DNA of 64,000 nt from Ignavibacteria bacterium (GTDB lineage Bacteria; Bacteroidota; Ignavibacteria; Tepidaquicellales; Tepidaquicellaceae). Both the position numbers and the translations under genes were made by a program. The stretch covers positions 277,547-341,546 of the forward strand of contig JABAQZ010000006.1 of the NCBI GenBank assembly GCA_019187405.1, read 5' to 3'. Shown here piece after piece: positions 36,827-46,512 of the stretch (positions are counted from its first letter, which is position 1; the number at the start of each line of letters is the position of its first letter). The notes under the pieces are model-generated. The model saw only the letters and a program-made list of their open reading frames with translations, was not told where the DNA came from and searched no databases.

Positions 36827-38179
36827 ATGAGCATAGAAATCGTAATGCCAAAAATGGGTGAATCCATTATGGAAGGTACAATTTTAAAATGGCATAAAAA
36901 ACCGGGTGATAAAGTTGATGTAGATGAAACAATTCTGGAAATCTCTACAGACAAAGTCGATACGGAAGTGCCTTCTCCGGAATCAGGTATAATAACGGAA
37001 ATTCTTTTTAAAGAAGGTGATACTGTGGAAGTTGGAAAAGTAATAGCAATGCTCGATACTAACGGTAAATCTTCCGATGCAGGCAAATCAGCTGATTTAG
37101 AAGTTAAAGAGCCCGTCAAAGAAGTAAAAAAGGAAATTGAAAAAGTTGATACGACGGAAACTGCTGAAAAACCGAAAATAGAAATTCCGATTCCAACTCA
37201 AAGCGTTAAAAGCAAGTTTTATTCTCCGCTTGTACTGAATATTGCACAAAAGGAAGGCATTGGCATGTCTGAACTTGAAAGCATTCAGGGAACCGGCGTC
37301 GAAGGAAGAGTTTCCAAAAAGGACATTCTGAGTTATCTTAAGACACGCTCTGAAAAACCCGCGGCAAAAATTCCCGTCCCTGAATTTAAAGAAGCCAAAA
37401 AACCTGAAGTTGTTAAAGTTGAAGAAAGAAAAATTCAGGTCCCTCAGCACAAAATTGATTATAACGAAGAAGGTTTGTCTGTGATGGAATTTGATAATGT
37501 TCGTCAGAAGATGGCTGAACACATGATTTTATCAAAAAGAGTTTCTCCTCATGTGCAGGCAATGGCTGAATGCGACATGACTGAAGTAGATAAGATCAGA
37601 TTAAAAATGAAAGATGATTTTGAAACTAAGGAAGGCTTTAAGCTCACTTACATGCCTTTTATCTGCGAAGCTGTTGTCAGAGCATTGAAAGATTTTCCTC
37701 TCGTCAATTCTGTTATAGACGATTCAGCAGTACCATACAAAGCAATCACGCGAAACAGTATAAATCTTGGAATTGCAGTTGCCATGGATAACGGCGGTCT
37801 TATCGTACCGGTAATTCATAATGCTGACGGTATGAATTTAATCGGCATCGCGAGAAGCCTCAATGATCTTGCCAAAAGAGCAAGAATAAAAAAGCTGACG
37901 TTGAATGAAATTCAGGGCGGTACATTTTCAATTACAAATTTCGGAGTATTTGGAAATGATATAGGTATTCCTATTATAAATCAACCACAGGTTGCCATAC
38001 TCGGACTTGGCTCAATCAAGAAAAGACCTGTTGTAGTAGAAACCGAAGAAGGGGATTTTGTCGTACCTCGGAAAACTATGATAATAACTTTGTCTTTTGA
38101 CCATAGACTCGTTGACGGAGCACTCGGCGGAATGTTTATAATGCGAATTGCAAACTATCTCGAGCAGTATAAACTTTAA
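36827..38179 (+). CDS. 2-oxo acid dehydrogenase E2, dihydrolipoamide acyltransferase
   Basis: The 450-aa E2 has one lipoyl domain (Lys43 in EISTDKVDTEVPSPESG), a charged linker, a subunit-binding domain (from residue 130, SPLVLNIAQKEG...GTGVEGRVSKKDIL) and the catalytic domain with FDHRLVDGALGG near 424. It transfers acyl groups from E1 to CoA. E1 and E3 genes are not in the window. Sequence alone does not settle whether this is pyruvate, branched-chain or 2-oxoglutarate E2; the domain style is most like branched-chain/pyruvate E2. Confidence 0.93.
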   Translation: MSIEIVMPKMGESIMEGTILKWHKKPGDKVDVDETILEISTDKVDTEVPSPESGIITEILFKEGDTVEVGKVIAMLDTNGKSSDAGKSADLEVKEPVKEVKKEIEKVDTTETAEKPKIEIPIPTQSVKSKFYSPLVLNIAQKEGIGMSELESIQGTGVEGRVSKKDILSYLKTRSEKPAAKIPVPEFKEAKKPEVVKVEERKIQVPQHKIDYNEEGLSVMEFDNVRQKMAEHMILSKRVSPHVQAMAECDMTEVDKIRLKMKDDFETKEGFKLTYMPFICEAVVRALKDFPLVNSVIDDSAVPYKAITRNSINLGIAVAMDNGGLIVPVIHNADGMNLIGIARSLNDLAKRARIKKLTLNEIQGGTFSITNFGVFGNDIGIPIINQPQVAILGLGSIKKRPVVVETEEGDFVVPRKTMIITLSFDHRLVDGALGGMFIMRIANYLEQYKL

Positions 38180-38260
38180 TTTATCATCCAAAGTTAATTA
38201 TGGAGAGTTATTAATTCTAATATTCTCTATTTCTTTTTATTAATTAAATTCAATTTTCAT

Positions 38261-40021
38261 TTGAAATTCATTCTAACTTTTATTTTGCTTTCATTTGCAT
38301 GCTTAAATTCTTATTCACAGCAGGATGCAAATGTAAAATACTGGATAATATTCAAAGACAAAGGCGAATTCAAACCCGAAGATAAAATTTTTCCGGGAAG
38401 TCCGGCTTATGAAAAAGGAAAAACACAGCTTACAGAAAGAGCCATAAAAAGACGCATGAAGGTACTGACTGAAGATAATCTTATTGATTTTCATGATCTG
38501 CCATTGAATGAAGCTTATATTGGATCAGTCAAAAAATCAGGAATTGATTTAATTGCAGAATCAAAATGGTTAAACGGAGTCAGCGCTTATCTTACCGAAA
38601 AACAACTCGAAAAAGTAAAAGATTTTGATTTCGTTTCACAAATAAAAGTTGTTAACAAATTATACAAACAAGTATTTGAATCAAATACTGAAGATAATTA
38701 CGATTCAGAATATTTGTCTGCTGATTCAAATAATGTATATGATTACGGAAAGTCATTAAAGCAAATGCAGATGGTTAATGTTCCCAAGCTGCACAATATG
38801 GGTATTACCGGCAAAGGCATATTGATTGCAAATTTTGACGACGGGTTTGACTGGAAAAACCATGAAGCTTTGAGAAATCTTAAAGTTGAAGACGAATACG
38901 ATTTTATAAATAAAGATAATAATGCTTCTTATGAACCTAATCAGAAGTATGATGATGAAAAAGCTCAGGGAAATCACGGCACGGCTACATTATCGACTAT
39001 GAGCGGATTTAAAGAAGGCAAGCTTATCGGTCCTGCATTTGATTCAAAAATTTTGCTTGCAAAAACCGAATACATCACCACCGAGACTCCAATGGAAGAA
39101 GATTTCTGGCTTGAAGCAGCGGAATGGGCTGAAGCAAAAGGAGCAGACATTATTACCAGCTCTTTGATCTACAGGGATTTTGACGAGCCGTATAAAACCA
39201 ATTCATATTCTTATGATAACCTCGACGGCAACACGGCGATAACAACCATAGCCGCTGACAGAGCTGCTTATCTCGGAATTGTAGTATGTCAGGCAATGGG
39301 AAATTATTATCAGACCGAAATACCTTCGCTCGGTTCGGCTGCAGACGGTGATTCAATCATCTCAGTCGGAGCGGTAAATTATTCAGGAGACCCTGCAGGA
39401 TTTACTTCGAATGGTCCCACAAAAGACGGAAGAATCAAGCCTGATGTAGTTGCTCCCGGTGTCGGTGTCTGGGTGGCAAAAGTAAAAGAGCTTTCTGGAA
39501 ACAACAATACTTATGAATACTCAAGCGGTACTTCATTTTCTACGCCTATTACTGCGGGTATTGCCGCATTAATTCTTTCTGCACATCCGGAACTGACACC
39601 GATGCAGGTTCGCGATGCTATAAGAAATACGGCAAGCCATTCAGGAAATCCGGACAACGTACACGGCTGGGGTGTTGTCAATGCTTATGATGCAGCGCTT
39701 TATCATGGTATGATATGGAGCAACGATTTTGTAATTGAAAAATTAAGTGAAGAAGAATTTAGATTTTCAACATTCCTTGTATCAAAAGATGTTATAGAGC
39801 CGTCTTCGGTGAAACTTAATTACAGTTATGATGGCGGAAAAAATTTCAGCGAGCTCCCGATGGAGCTTACGGAATCAATCAATGACGAAAATAATTCGGG
39901 TAAATATTCGGCGGTATTAAAATTCACTCAGAATACGGATAACTTCAAAGTATATTTCAGTGCAAAAGATTTTAATGGTAACAGCTTTTCATTTCCCAAA
40001 CTTGAATCAAATCTGAATTAG
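38261..40021 (+). CDS. secreted subtilisin-like serine protease (S8), paralogue 3 without sorting domain
   Basis: The 586-aa protein begins at TTG with the signal peptide MKFILTFILLSFACLNSYSQ. It shares the prodomain style (LTERAIKRRMKV) and S8 core with the genes at 30110 and 32013: Asp near 192 (IANFDDGFDW), His near 239 (GNHGTATLS), Ser near 424 (GTSFSTPITAG). The oxyanion-position Asn is present (VVCQAMGNYYQ). It ends in a different beta-rich region (from about 485) with no PNPFNP motif, so it is probably periplasmic or exported by another route. It converges on gmhA with a 5-bp gap. Confidence 0.93.
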   Translation: MKFILTFILLSFACLNSYSQQDANVKYWIIFKDKGEFKPEDKIFPGSPAYEKGKTQLTERAIKRRMKVLTEDNLIDFHDLPLNEAYIGSVKKSGIDLIAESKWLNGVSAYLTEKQLEKVKDFDFVSQIKVVNKLYKQVFESNTEDNYDSEYLSADSNNVYDYGKSLKQMQMVNVPKLHNMGITGKGILIANFDDGFDWKNHEALRNLKVEDEYDFINKDNNASYEPNQKYDDEKAQGNHGTATLSTMSGFKEGKLIGPAFDSKILLAKTEYITTETPMEEDFWLEAAEWAEAKGADIITSSLIYRDFDEPYKTNSYSYDNLDGNTAITTIAADRAAYLGIVVCQAMGNYYQTEIPSLGSAADGDSIISVGAVNYSGDPAGFTSNGPTKDGRIKPDVVAPGVGVWVAKVKELSGNNNTYEYSSGTSFSTPITAGIAALILSAHPELTPMQVRDAIRNTASHSGNPDNVHGWGVVNAYDAALYHGMIWSNDFVIEKLSEEEFRFSTFLVSKDVIEPSSVKLNYSYDGGKNFSELPMELTESINDENNSGKYSAVLKFTQNTDNFKVYFSAKDFNGNSFSFPKLESNLN

Positions 40022-40026
40022 TGTTA

Positions 40027-40614
40027 TTAACCAAATAATTCCCGCTCTACCGATTCACAAAGAATATGACCAACCGTAATATGTCCTTCCTGAATCCTTT
40101 GAGTATTTTCTGAAGGGATAATTATCGAAGCATCACAAATTGCCTTTAGCTTTCCGCCGTTATTTTTCCCAAGGAAGCCGATTGTAATTATTTTTTTCTT
40201 CTTAGCTGTTTCAGCAGCTTTTATAATGTTTGGTGAATTACCGCTCGTAGATATGCAAATCAAAATGTCACCTTCGTTGCCGAGTCCTTCTACATTTCTT
40301 GAAAACACATTCTCAAATCCGATATCGTTTCCCCCTGCAGTCAAATTTGACGTATCCGTTGTCAATGCAATTGCGGCTATGGCAGGTCTTTCGATGTCGT
40401 GTGAAAGCCTTATCATGAATTCCGTTGCAAGGTGCTGAGAATCGGCAGCGCTTCCTCCATTGCCAATGAACATGATTTTCTTTCCTTTTCCCGAAGCATT
40501 GACAATGAGATCAGTGCATTTGCTTATATCGTCAAAGCATTTCTCCAGCATCAGAATCTTTGTATCTGCGCTTTCTTTAAGAGAACTTTCGATAAATTTT
40601 TTTCTGTCAAACAT
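40027..40614 (-). CDS. gmhA: sedoheptulose-7-phosphate isomerase
   Basis: This 195-aa SIS-domain enzyme carries out the first step of ADP-heptose synthesis for LPS inner core (sedoheptulose-7-P to heptose-7-P). Motifs: MFIGNGGSAADSQHLATEFM, ALTTDTSNLTAGGNDIGFEN and SGNSPNIIKAAETAK. It follows waaA on the minus strand and fits with the two GT9 heptosyltransferase-like genes at 11970 and 33942. Confidence 0.95.
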   Translation of the reverse strand: MFDRKKFIESSLKESADTKILMLEKCFDDISKCTDLIVNASGKGKKIMFIGNGGSAADSQHLATEFMIRLSHDIERPAIAAIALTTDTSNLTAGGNDIGFENVFSRNVEGLGNEGDILICISTSGNSPNIIKAAETAKKKKIITIGFLGKNNGGKLKAICDASIIIPSENTQRIQEGHITVGHILCESVERELFG

Positions 40615-40637
40615 TTTGATGGTTAAATAATTTTAAC

Positions 40638-41936
40638 TTAGCTGTTTTGATTTTTATTATTCAAAATATATTTCACTAATTTCTCGGCAATACCCTGTGA
40701 ATCTTTAAAGACAATTCTGCACTTATCTCCCGTTTCGTTTCTTAAAGCTGTGTTATTTATAAACTCTCTGAAAATTTTATAAAACTGTTTCGTATTTTCA
40801 ATTACGAAACCGCATCCGTGTTGAATCAATATTTCATCTTCATCGGAATTTTTCACTTTATTGGAAAACAGAATCGGCATATTATAAATGGCAGGCTCAA
40901 GAATGTTATGCAATCCGGTTTTAAATCCGCCTCCTACATAACTCATATATGCTCCCGAATAAAGTTTTGACAGCAATCCCATTTTGTCAACGATAATTAC
41001 ATTTTCACCTTTGTAATTTTCAAGTTTGGAATATCTGATTGAAGATAAATTTTCATACCTGCTTTGAAGTACTTTTTCAATTGCCGAAATCTTTGTTTCC
41101 TTTGGTTCATGGGGAACAAGTACTGTCAGCAGGCTTTTATCATACTTCAAAGTTTTATCTACAGCCGGAAGCAATACTTCCTCATCTTCTTTCCAGGAGC
41201 TTCCGATTACAAAAACCTTTTTGCTTTTTGTAATATTTTCCGGCAATACGGAAACATGATTTTCAAATTTAGCCGATTGATGGACTCTTTCAAATTTTGA
41301 ATCTCCGGATTTAAGAATATTTACATTATGAGTCTTCAACTTTTTTTTGTAATTTGATTCATCATATTCGTCTATCACAAATACTGTATCAATCATGCCG
41401 TATAATGTTTTTTTAAAAGAGCTTATAACAGGAATTTTCCATGTTAAATCTTTTTCGTCGAATCTTGCATTTGCAAGTACGGTTAAGACTTTTTCCTGCT
41501 TGGCTGTATAAAGTAAATTAAACCACAGATCGTATCTCATAAATACGATTACGTCCGGCATAATTTTTTTTATTAATTTTTTTTCATTGCTTAAAGAGTC
41601 AAATGGAAGATAAGTTTTGATTACCCGTTCATCCTGAATTTTTGAATTATTGAATCCGGAAGGCGAAAAGAAAGAAAGTACAATATTGTATCCGTATTTA
41701 AGAAATTCGTTTACGAGCGGAATTGCCTGCTGATATTCACCAAGAGAAGAGCAATGTATCATAATTTTTTTGCCGCTTACAAAAGCCGAAAGGGATTTAT
41801 CCAGTTTCTCGAATAAATCCCTTCTGCCTTTTAAACCTTCTTTTACTTTTGAATTAAATAACGAGTAAATCCCGAATATTAATTTTAAAGATAAAACACC
41901 AAATGTATTATAAACTACAAACCATAAAGTTCGCAT
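40638..41936 (-). CDS. waaA: 3-deoxy-D-manno-octulosonic acid (Kdo) transferase
   Basis: This 432-aa GT30 enzyme has an N-terminal membrane anchor (residues 5-26) and attaches Kdo to lipid A. Motifs: MIHCSSLGEYQQAIPLV (short form of the WxHxxSxGE box), DVIVFMRYDLWFNLLY, NARFDEKDLTWKI and YVGGGFKTGLHNILEPAIYN. It starts 11 bp after frr ends and is followed by gmhA 23 bp later, linking the translation operon to LPS core genes. Confidence 0.95.
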   Translation of the reverse strand: MRTLWFVVYNTFGVLSLKLIFGIYSLFNSKVKEGLKGRRDLFEKLDKSLSAFVSGKKIMIHCSSLGEYQQAIPLVNEFLKYGYNIVLSFFSPSGFNNSKIQDERVIKTYLPFDSLSNEKKLIKKIMPDVIVFMRYDLWFNLLYTAKQEKVLTVLANARFDEKDLTWKIPVISSFKKTLYGMIDTVFVIDEYDESNYKKKLKTHNVNILKSGDSKFERVHQSAKFENHVSVLPENITKSKKVFVIGSSWKEDEEVLLPAVDKTLKYDKSLLTVLVPHEPKETKISAIEKVLQSRYENLSSIRYSKLENYKGENVIIVDKMGLLSKLYSGAYMSYVGGGFKTGLHNILEPAIYNMPILFSNKVKNSDEDEILIQHGCGFVIENTKQFYKIFREFINNTALRNETGDKCRIVFKDSQGIAEKLVKYILNNKNQNS

Positions 41937-41947
41937 AAAAAACGGAA

Positions 41948-42505
41948 TTAAACTTCCATAATTTCTTTTTCTTTGTGAACAAGCAGGCTGTCTATATCTT
42001 TAATGTGTTTATCTGTAAGTTTCTGCACTTCGCTTTCTGCATGTTTTCTGTCGTCTTCAGAGATATGGTCTTCTTTCTCGGTTTTTTTGAGATGTTCAAT
42101 TGAATCTCTTCTGATATTTCTTATTGCAACTTTTCCTTCTTCTGCAAATTTTTTCACGAGCTTGACTATCTCTTTTCTTCTTTCTTCGTTCAATGCAGGA
42201 ATCGGTACTCTAATCAAAGTGCCGTCATTATTCGGATTGAGACCGAGATTTGCCGCAATGATAGCCTTTTCTATCAGAGGTACTGCAGTCTTGTCCCATG
42301 CTTGTATTGTGATTGTATGATAATCGGGAGTGCTTACGTTTCCGAGCTGATTCAGAGGAGTCATAGTTCCGTAATAATCTATCTTTATTCCGTCAAGCAG
42401 GTTAGTCGTTGCTTTGCCTGTTCTTATTTTTATAAATTCATTTCTGACATGTTCGACTGCCTTAATCATCTTTTCATCCGTACTTTTTAAAATATCTTTT
42501 ACCAT
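41948..42505 (-). CDS. frr: ribosome recycling factor
   Basis: This 185-aa protein splits post-termination ribosomes with EF-G. Typical segments are RTGKATTNLLDGIKIDYYGT, DKTAVPLIEKAIIAANLGLN and RVPIPALNEERRKEIVKLVK. It lies 34 bp downstream of pyrH, in the conserved rpsB-tsf-pyrH-frr order. Confidence 0.97.
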   Translation of the reverse strand: MVKDILKSTDEKMIKAVEHVRNEFIKIRTGKATTNLLDGIKIDYYGTMTPLNQLGNVSTPDYHTITIQAWDKTAVPLIEKAIIAANLGLNPNNDGTLIRVPIPALNEERRKEIVKLVKKFAEEGKVAIRNIRRDSIEHLKKTEKEDHISEDDRKHAESEVQKLTDKHIKDIDSLLVHKEKEIMEV

Positions 42506-42539
42506 AAGTCTGATTAATTAATTAATTTTTAAAATATGG

Positions 42540-43283
42540 TTATGAAATTAACGTTCCGATATTTTCGCCGTTTACAAGTTTTCTCAGATTGTCTTTAATG
42601 TTCATGTTGAAAACCAGTATAGGCAGATTATTTTCCCTGCAAAGAGTAATAGCTGTTAAATCCATTACCCGTAGATTTTTTTCAAGCACCTGAGGATAGG
42701 AAAGCTTTTTATACATCTTTGCCTTTTTGTTTTTTTCCGGGTCACTGTCATACACACCGTCAACTCTTGTTCCTTTTATTATTACATCAGCTTTTATTTC
42801 GATTGCTCTTAATGCAGCTGCAGTATCAGTTGTAAAATAAGGACTGCCTGTTCCGGAAGAAAAAATCACTACTCTCTTTTTTTCCAAATGTCTTAATGCC
42901 CTTCGGAGAATAAACGGTTCAGCTACTTCATCCATTTTTATTGCCGACTGGATTCTTGTATAAATGCCTTTCTTTTCGAGAGAATTCTGAAGTGCAAGTG
43001 AATTAATCACAGTGGCAAGCATTCCCATTTGGTCTCCGGTTACTCTGTTTATTCCCTGTTTATGCGCGGATAATCCTCTGTAGATATTACCTCCGCCAAT
43101 TACAATCCCAAGCTCCACTCCCATCTTCGTAACTTTTAGAATCTCCGAAGACATATTCTCGAGAACTTCAGAATCAATTCCGAATTCTTTGCCTCCCATC
43201 AGTGATTCACCGCTGAGTTTTAACAAAATTCTTTTATACTTTACAGGCAATTTAAACAGTTTAGTTTTTGGATTCTTCGCCAA
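42540..43283 (-). CDS. pyrH: UMP kinase
   Basis: This 247-aa amino-acid-kinase-fold enzyme phosphorylates UMP to UDP. It shows [41 protein letters not shown] and [20 protein letters not shown]. The annotated ATG overlaps the end of tsf by 23 bp, so translation of the two is probably coupled. Confidence 0.97.
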   Translation of the reverse strand: MAKNPKTKLFKLPVKYKRILLKLSGESLMGGKEFGIDSEVLENMSSEILKVTKMGVELGIVIGGGNIYRGLSAHKQGINRVTGDQMGMLATVINSLALQNSLEKKGIYTRIQSAIKMDEVAEPFILRRALRHLEKKRVVIFSSGTGSPYFTTDTAAALRAIEIKADVIIKGTRVDGVYDSDPEKNKKAKMYKKLSYPQVLEKNLRVMDLTAITLCRENNLPILVFNMNIKDNLRKLVNGENIGTLIS

Positions 43284-44127
43284 GCTGATATCTTACAAAT
43301 GAAGCTATTTCAAGATTGTTGCTGTTTCTTTTGTTGAATTCAGTTATTACATCTTTAATGGATTTTCCTGATTCGTTAATGTATTCCTGCTCCAGCAAAC
43401 AGTTGTCCTGAAAAAACCTGTCAAGCTTGTTATTGACAATAGTCTGAGCAATTTTATCAGGTTTGTTTTCGTTTTTGGCAACCGTAAGATAAATTTCTTT
43501 TTCCTTTTCGATTACAGTTTTATCAATTCCGTTTCTGTCAATTGATATAGGATTCATTGCAACAATCTGCATCGCGATGTTTTTACCGAGTTTTTCGGAG
43601 TCTTCATTCAGATTTCCCTTTAATGCCACAAGCGCACCCAATTTACTGCCGAAGTGAATATATCCACAGACAAATCCATCCTTTATGTCAATAAGTTTTG
43701 CTCTTTTTAATTCGGTCTTCTCGCCTACTTTACCCATGATCGTATCGATGCTTTCTTTTACAGTGAGACCGTTTTCTCCGGCAGACGAAAGTATTTTTTC
43801 AATCGAATCGGAATTGATTTTCAAAGCTGTTTTTGCAATGCCTTCCGAGAATTTCTGAAATTCATCGCCTTTGGAAACAAAATCGGTTTCACAATTTACT
43901 TCAATAAGTACGCCGGTTTTTTTGTTTTCAGAAATCGCTGATTTAACAGCGCCTTCATTTGCAATTTTATCCGCTCTCTTGACTGCCATTGCAGCACCTT
44001 TCTTACGGAGAATTTCAATGGCTTTGGATAAATCCCCTGTTGCTTCCTCAAGCGCTTTCTTGCAGTCATTAATTCCTGCACCTGTTTTATTTCTTAACTC
44101 TTTAATTAAATCTAATGTAATTTCCAT
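43261..44127 (-). CDS. tsf: elongation factor Ts
   Basis: This 288-aa protein is the nucleotide-exchange factor for EF-Tu. The N-terminal UBA-like domain reads [20 protein letters not shown], followed by [23 protein letters not shown] sequence ([12 protein letters not shown]) that contacts EF-Tu. It lies 34 bp after rpsB and overlaps pyrH. Confidence 0.97.
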   Translation of the reverse strand: MEITLDLIKELRNKTGAGINDCKKALEEATGDLSKAIEILRKKGAAMAVKRADKIANEGAVKSAISENKKTGVLIEVNCETDFVSKGDEFQKFSEGIAKTALKINSDSIEKILSSAGENGLTVKESIDTIMGKVGEKTELKRAKLIDIKDGFVCGYIHFGSKLGALVALKGNLNEDSEKLGKNIAMQIVAMNPISIDRNGIDKTVIEKEKEIYLTVAKNENKPDKIAQTIVNNKLDRFFQDNCLLEQEYINESGKSIKDVITEFNKRNSNNLEIASFVRYQLGEESKN

Positions 44128-44161
44128 ATTTAGTAAAATAAAAATTTAGTATTAACAAATT

Positions 44162-44899
44162 TTACTGTTCCAGTTTTTCTTTCATTTCTTCGGATTCGTC
44201 TTCCGCGCGTATTTTTGCCTGCTGACTGCCTTCAATTGCAGCATCTGCAATTGCGCGGGTTATAATTTCAATTGACTTAACCGCATCATCGTTTGCCGGA
44301 ATCGGATAATCCACAAGATCCGGATCGCAATTAGTATCAACAATTGCATAAACCGGAATGTTTAGTTTCTTTGCTTCGCTGATTGCAATATGCTCTTTCT
44401 TTATATCAACGACAAAGATTGCTCCCGGAAGTCTTGTCATGTTTACGATTCCGTTTAGTACTTTTTCAAGTTTTTCCTTGTCTCTTGTCATAATAAGTCT
44501 TTCTTTCTTTACGAATTTTTCCATCGAACCGTCAGTCTCCATCTTTTGAATATTTGTCAGCTTCTTAATGCTTTTTCTGACAGTATTAAAATTTGTGAGC
44601 ATTCCTCCAAGCCATCTTTCAGATACATAATATGAGCCGCATCTTTCTGCTTCGTCTTTGATTATCTGCTTTGCCTGTTTCTTCGTGCCGACAAAAAGAA
44701 GCTTTTTGCCTTCTGAAGTAATTTTCATTATTGAATTGCAGGTATCCTCAAGAAGCCGAAGAGTTTTCTTCAGATCAATGATATGGATTCCGTTTCTTTC
44801 CATGAAAATGTACTTTTTCATTTTCGGATCCCATCTTCTGGTAAGATGACCGAAATGTGAACCTGCAAGCAGCAGTTCTTCGATTGTTACTTTAGTCAA
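44162..44899 (-). CDS. rpsB: 30S ribosomal protein S2, TTG start
   Basis: This 245-aa protein opens [20 protein letters not shown] (first residue initiated as Met) and contains [18 protein letters not shown] and [16 protein letters not shown]. The start codon is TTG at 44897-44899, supported by a perfect AGGAGGT seven bases upstream. It is required for 30S assembly and for S1 binding. It begins the rpsB-tsf-pyrH-frr part of the operon. Confidence 0.97.
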   Translation of the reverse strand: MTKVTIEELLLAGSHFGHLTRRWDPKMKKYIFMERNGIHIIDLKKTLRLLEDTCNSIMKITSEGKKLLFVGTKKQAKQIIKDEAERCGSYYVSERWLGGMLTNFNTVRKSIKKLTNIQKMETDGSMEKFVKKERLIMTRDKEKLEKVLNGIVNMTRLPGAIFVVDIKKEHIAISEAKKLNIPVYAIVDTNCDPDLVDYPIPANDDAVKSIEIITRAIADAAIEGSQQAKIRAEDESEEMKEKLEQ

Positions 44900-44906
44900 G
44901 TTTTAT

Positions 44907-44913
44907 ACCTCCT
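44907..44913 (-). promoter_or_regulatory. Shine-Dalgarno site fixing the TTG start of rpsB
   Basis: AGGAGGT on the minus strand lies 7 bases before the TTG of rpsB. It is one of the few strong Shine-Dalgarno sequences in this window and settles the choice of a non-ATG start. Confidence 0.85.
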
Positions 44914-45121
44914 GGTTTAATGAAAGTCAAATTTCAGGCGATTGTATAGCCGTTTCTAATAGCAGTTTTAAAACCAGTTATAATAACCGGCAATATACAG
45001 ATTGAGAATTGACTTTTGTTTTTCTTCTATTCCCGTCAGCTTTTGTTAAACATTCCGTTAAAGGAACACAAGTAAAACAAAATCAGGGAATATGTATTTT
45101 AAAATATGTTTAAAAAAATTT

Positions 45122-45514
45122 TTATCTCTTGGAAAACTGGAATTTTTTCCTCGCCTTCGGCTGTCCGCTTTTCTTTCTTTCAACGGCTCTCGGATCTCTC
45201 GTCATGAGACCTTCTTTTCTTAATGCGCTTTTGTAGTCGGCATTGTTTTCCACCAAAGCTCTTGAAATGGCAAGTTTAATAGCTCCAGCCTGACCTGTAA
45301 ATCCGCCCCCATTAACATTAATCTTCACATCAAATGTACCGAGCGTATTTGTAACTTTAAACGGCATGATTACCTCTTGATAAAGATTTTCCGTTTTGAA
45401 GTAATCCTTTGCATCCTTGTTATTTATTTTAATATTACCATTTCCGGAATTAAGTATTATTCTCGCAGTTGCTGTTTTCCTTCTTCCGACTTTTGTATTT
45501 ATATTTGAACTCAT
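45122..45514 (-). CDS. rpsI: 30S ribosomal protein S9
   Basis: The ATG at 45514 gives the normal 130-aa protein beginning MSSNINTKVGRRKTATARI; the frame is open further upstream, but that would overlap rplM. The C-terminus GLMTRDPRAVERKKSGQPKA... ending KKFQFSKR is the conserved tail that reaches the P site. It lies 22 bp after rplM. Confidence 0.97.
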   Translation of the reverse strand: MSSNINTKVGRRKTATARIILNSGNGNIKINNKDAKDYFKTENLYQEVIMPFKVTNTLGTFDVKINVNGGGFTGQAGAIKLAISRALVENNADYKSALRKEGLMTRDPRAVERKKSGQPKARKKFQFSKR

Positions 45515-45536
45515 TTTAAAAATTTTAAATGTAAAT

Positions 45537-45995
45537 TTACTTAATTTCCAGAACTTGTGGATTTTGTGCCGAATGCGGATGCTCATTTCCCTTGTAAACC
45601 TTCAGTTTGTTTATCAGTCTGCTTCCGAGCCTGGTTTTGGGCAGCATTCTTTTTACGGCAAGTTTTATAATCCTGTCTGGATGTTTATCGAGCATTTCAG
45701 TAAAGCTTCTTTTCCTCTGACCTCCCGGATATCCGGAGTGTGTAATATATTCCTTTTGTGACGCTCTTTTACCTGTCATTTTCACTTTCTCGGCATTAAT
45801 AACCACCACCCAGTCGCCTGTATCTGAATTAGGAGTAAATTGAGGATTATATTTTCCTCGTATTCTTTTGGCGATTTCACTTGCCATTCTTCCAAGTACT
45901 TTTCCTTCTGCGTCAACAAGATGCCATTTTTGCGGATTTTCCGATGAAACAGCAAATTTTGTTATCTTATTGGTCTTTTTTATCCCAGCTTTCAT
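45537..45995 (-). CDS. rplM: 50S ribosomal protein L13
   Basis: The ATG at 45995 gives 152 aa starting MKAGIKKTNKITKFAVSSEN; the open frame upstream to 46049 is not needed. Conserved WHLVDAEGKVLGRMASEIAK, GDWVVVINAEKVKMTGKR and the terminal YKGNEHPHSAQNP identify L13. It is the first gene of the minus-strand translation operon. Confidence 0.96.
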   Translation of the reverse strand: MKAGIKKTNKITKFAVSSENPQKWHLVDAEGKVLGRMASEIAKRIRGKYNPQFTPNSDTGDWVVVINAEKVKMTGKRASQKEYITHSGYPGGQRKRSFTEMLDKHPDRIIKLAVKRMLPKTRLGSRLINKLKVYKGNEHPHSAQNPQVLEIK

Positions 45996-46512
45996 TTTAT
46001 TGATTTTTTGATAAGCAACAAAGATAATATTATTATGATATAGAATCAATGAATGTTATTATGACAATGTGAGTTTTTTTGATTTGATGTACGAATATTA
46101 TACTCATTAAAATTTTACATAAACTTTTAAATTTCAGTTTATATAAAATCAACTTTCGATAAAATTCTTCATTAGAATCCGCAAGGGATAAACTCATAAA
46201 TAATTTGAAATGGAATTTTATACCTTCATTAGAATATTCAATTCCGGTTATTATTAATATTGATGACATAGTTTATAATTTGTTGAATATCAAAATTTTC
46301 ATGAGTTAAATTTTAATGTTGCCGAAAAAATTTTAAAGTTTGAAAACAAATTACTGTTTTTATAGGAAATCATAATCCGCATTGATACGAATTTACAGGA
46401 ATATCGCAACAGGTCATTCAATGTAAAAAAAAATGTCATTAATATTCTCTGAGGTCTGATTATATTGAAATGAATGTTTTTTCATTCAGAAAAAAATTAC
46501 AAATGACTTTAT
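45996..46512. other. divergent intergenic region upstream of rplM and carbonic anhydrase
   Basis: These 517 AT-rich bases separate the divergent rplM and carbonic anhydrase genes. An open frame at 46033-46269 (minus) has no protein-like character. A 6-bp inverted repeat TGAATG-TTTTTT-CATTCA at 46471-46488 lies 25 bp before the carbonic anhydrase start and could be an operator, but nothing more supports it. Promoters for both genes should be here. Confidence 0.4.

Noticed and set aside
46033..46269. 78-aa ORF on the minus strand upstream of rplM
   Set aside because: Composition is dominated by I, F, K and S from AT-rich DNA, there is no domain pattern, and it overlaps the rplM leader region.
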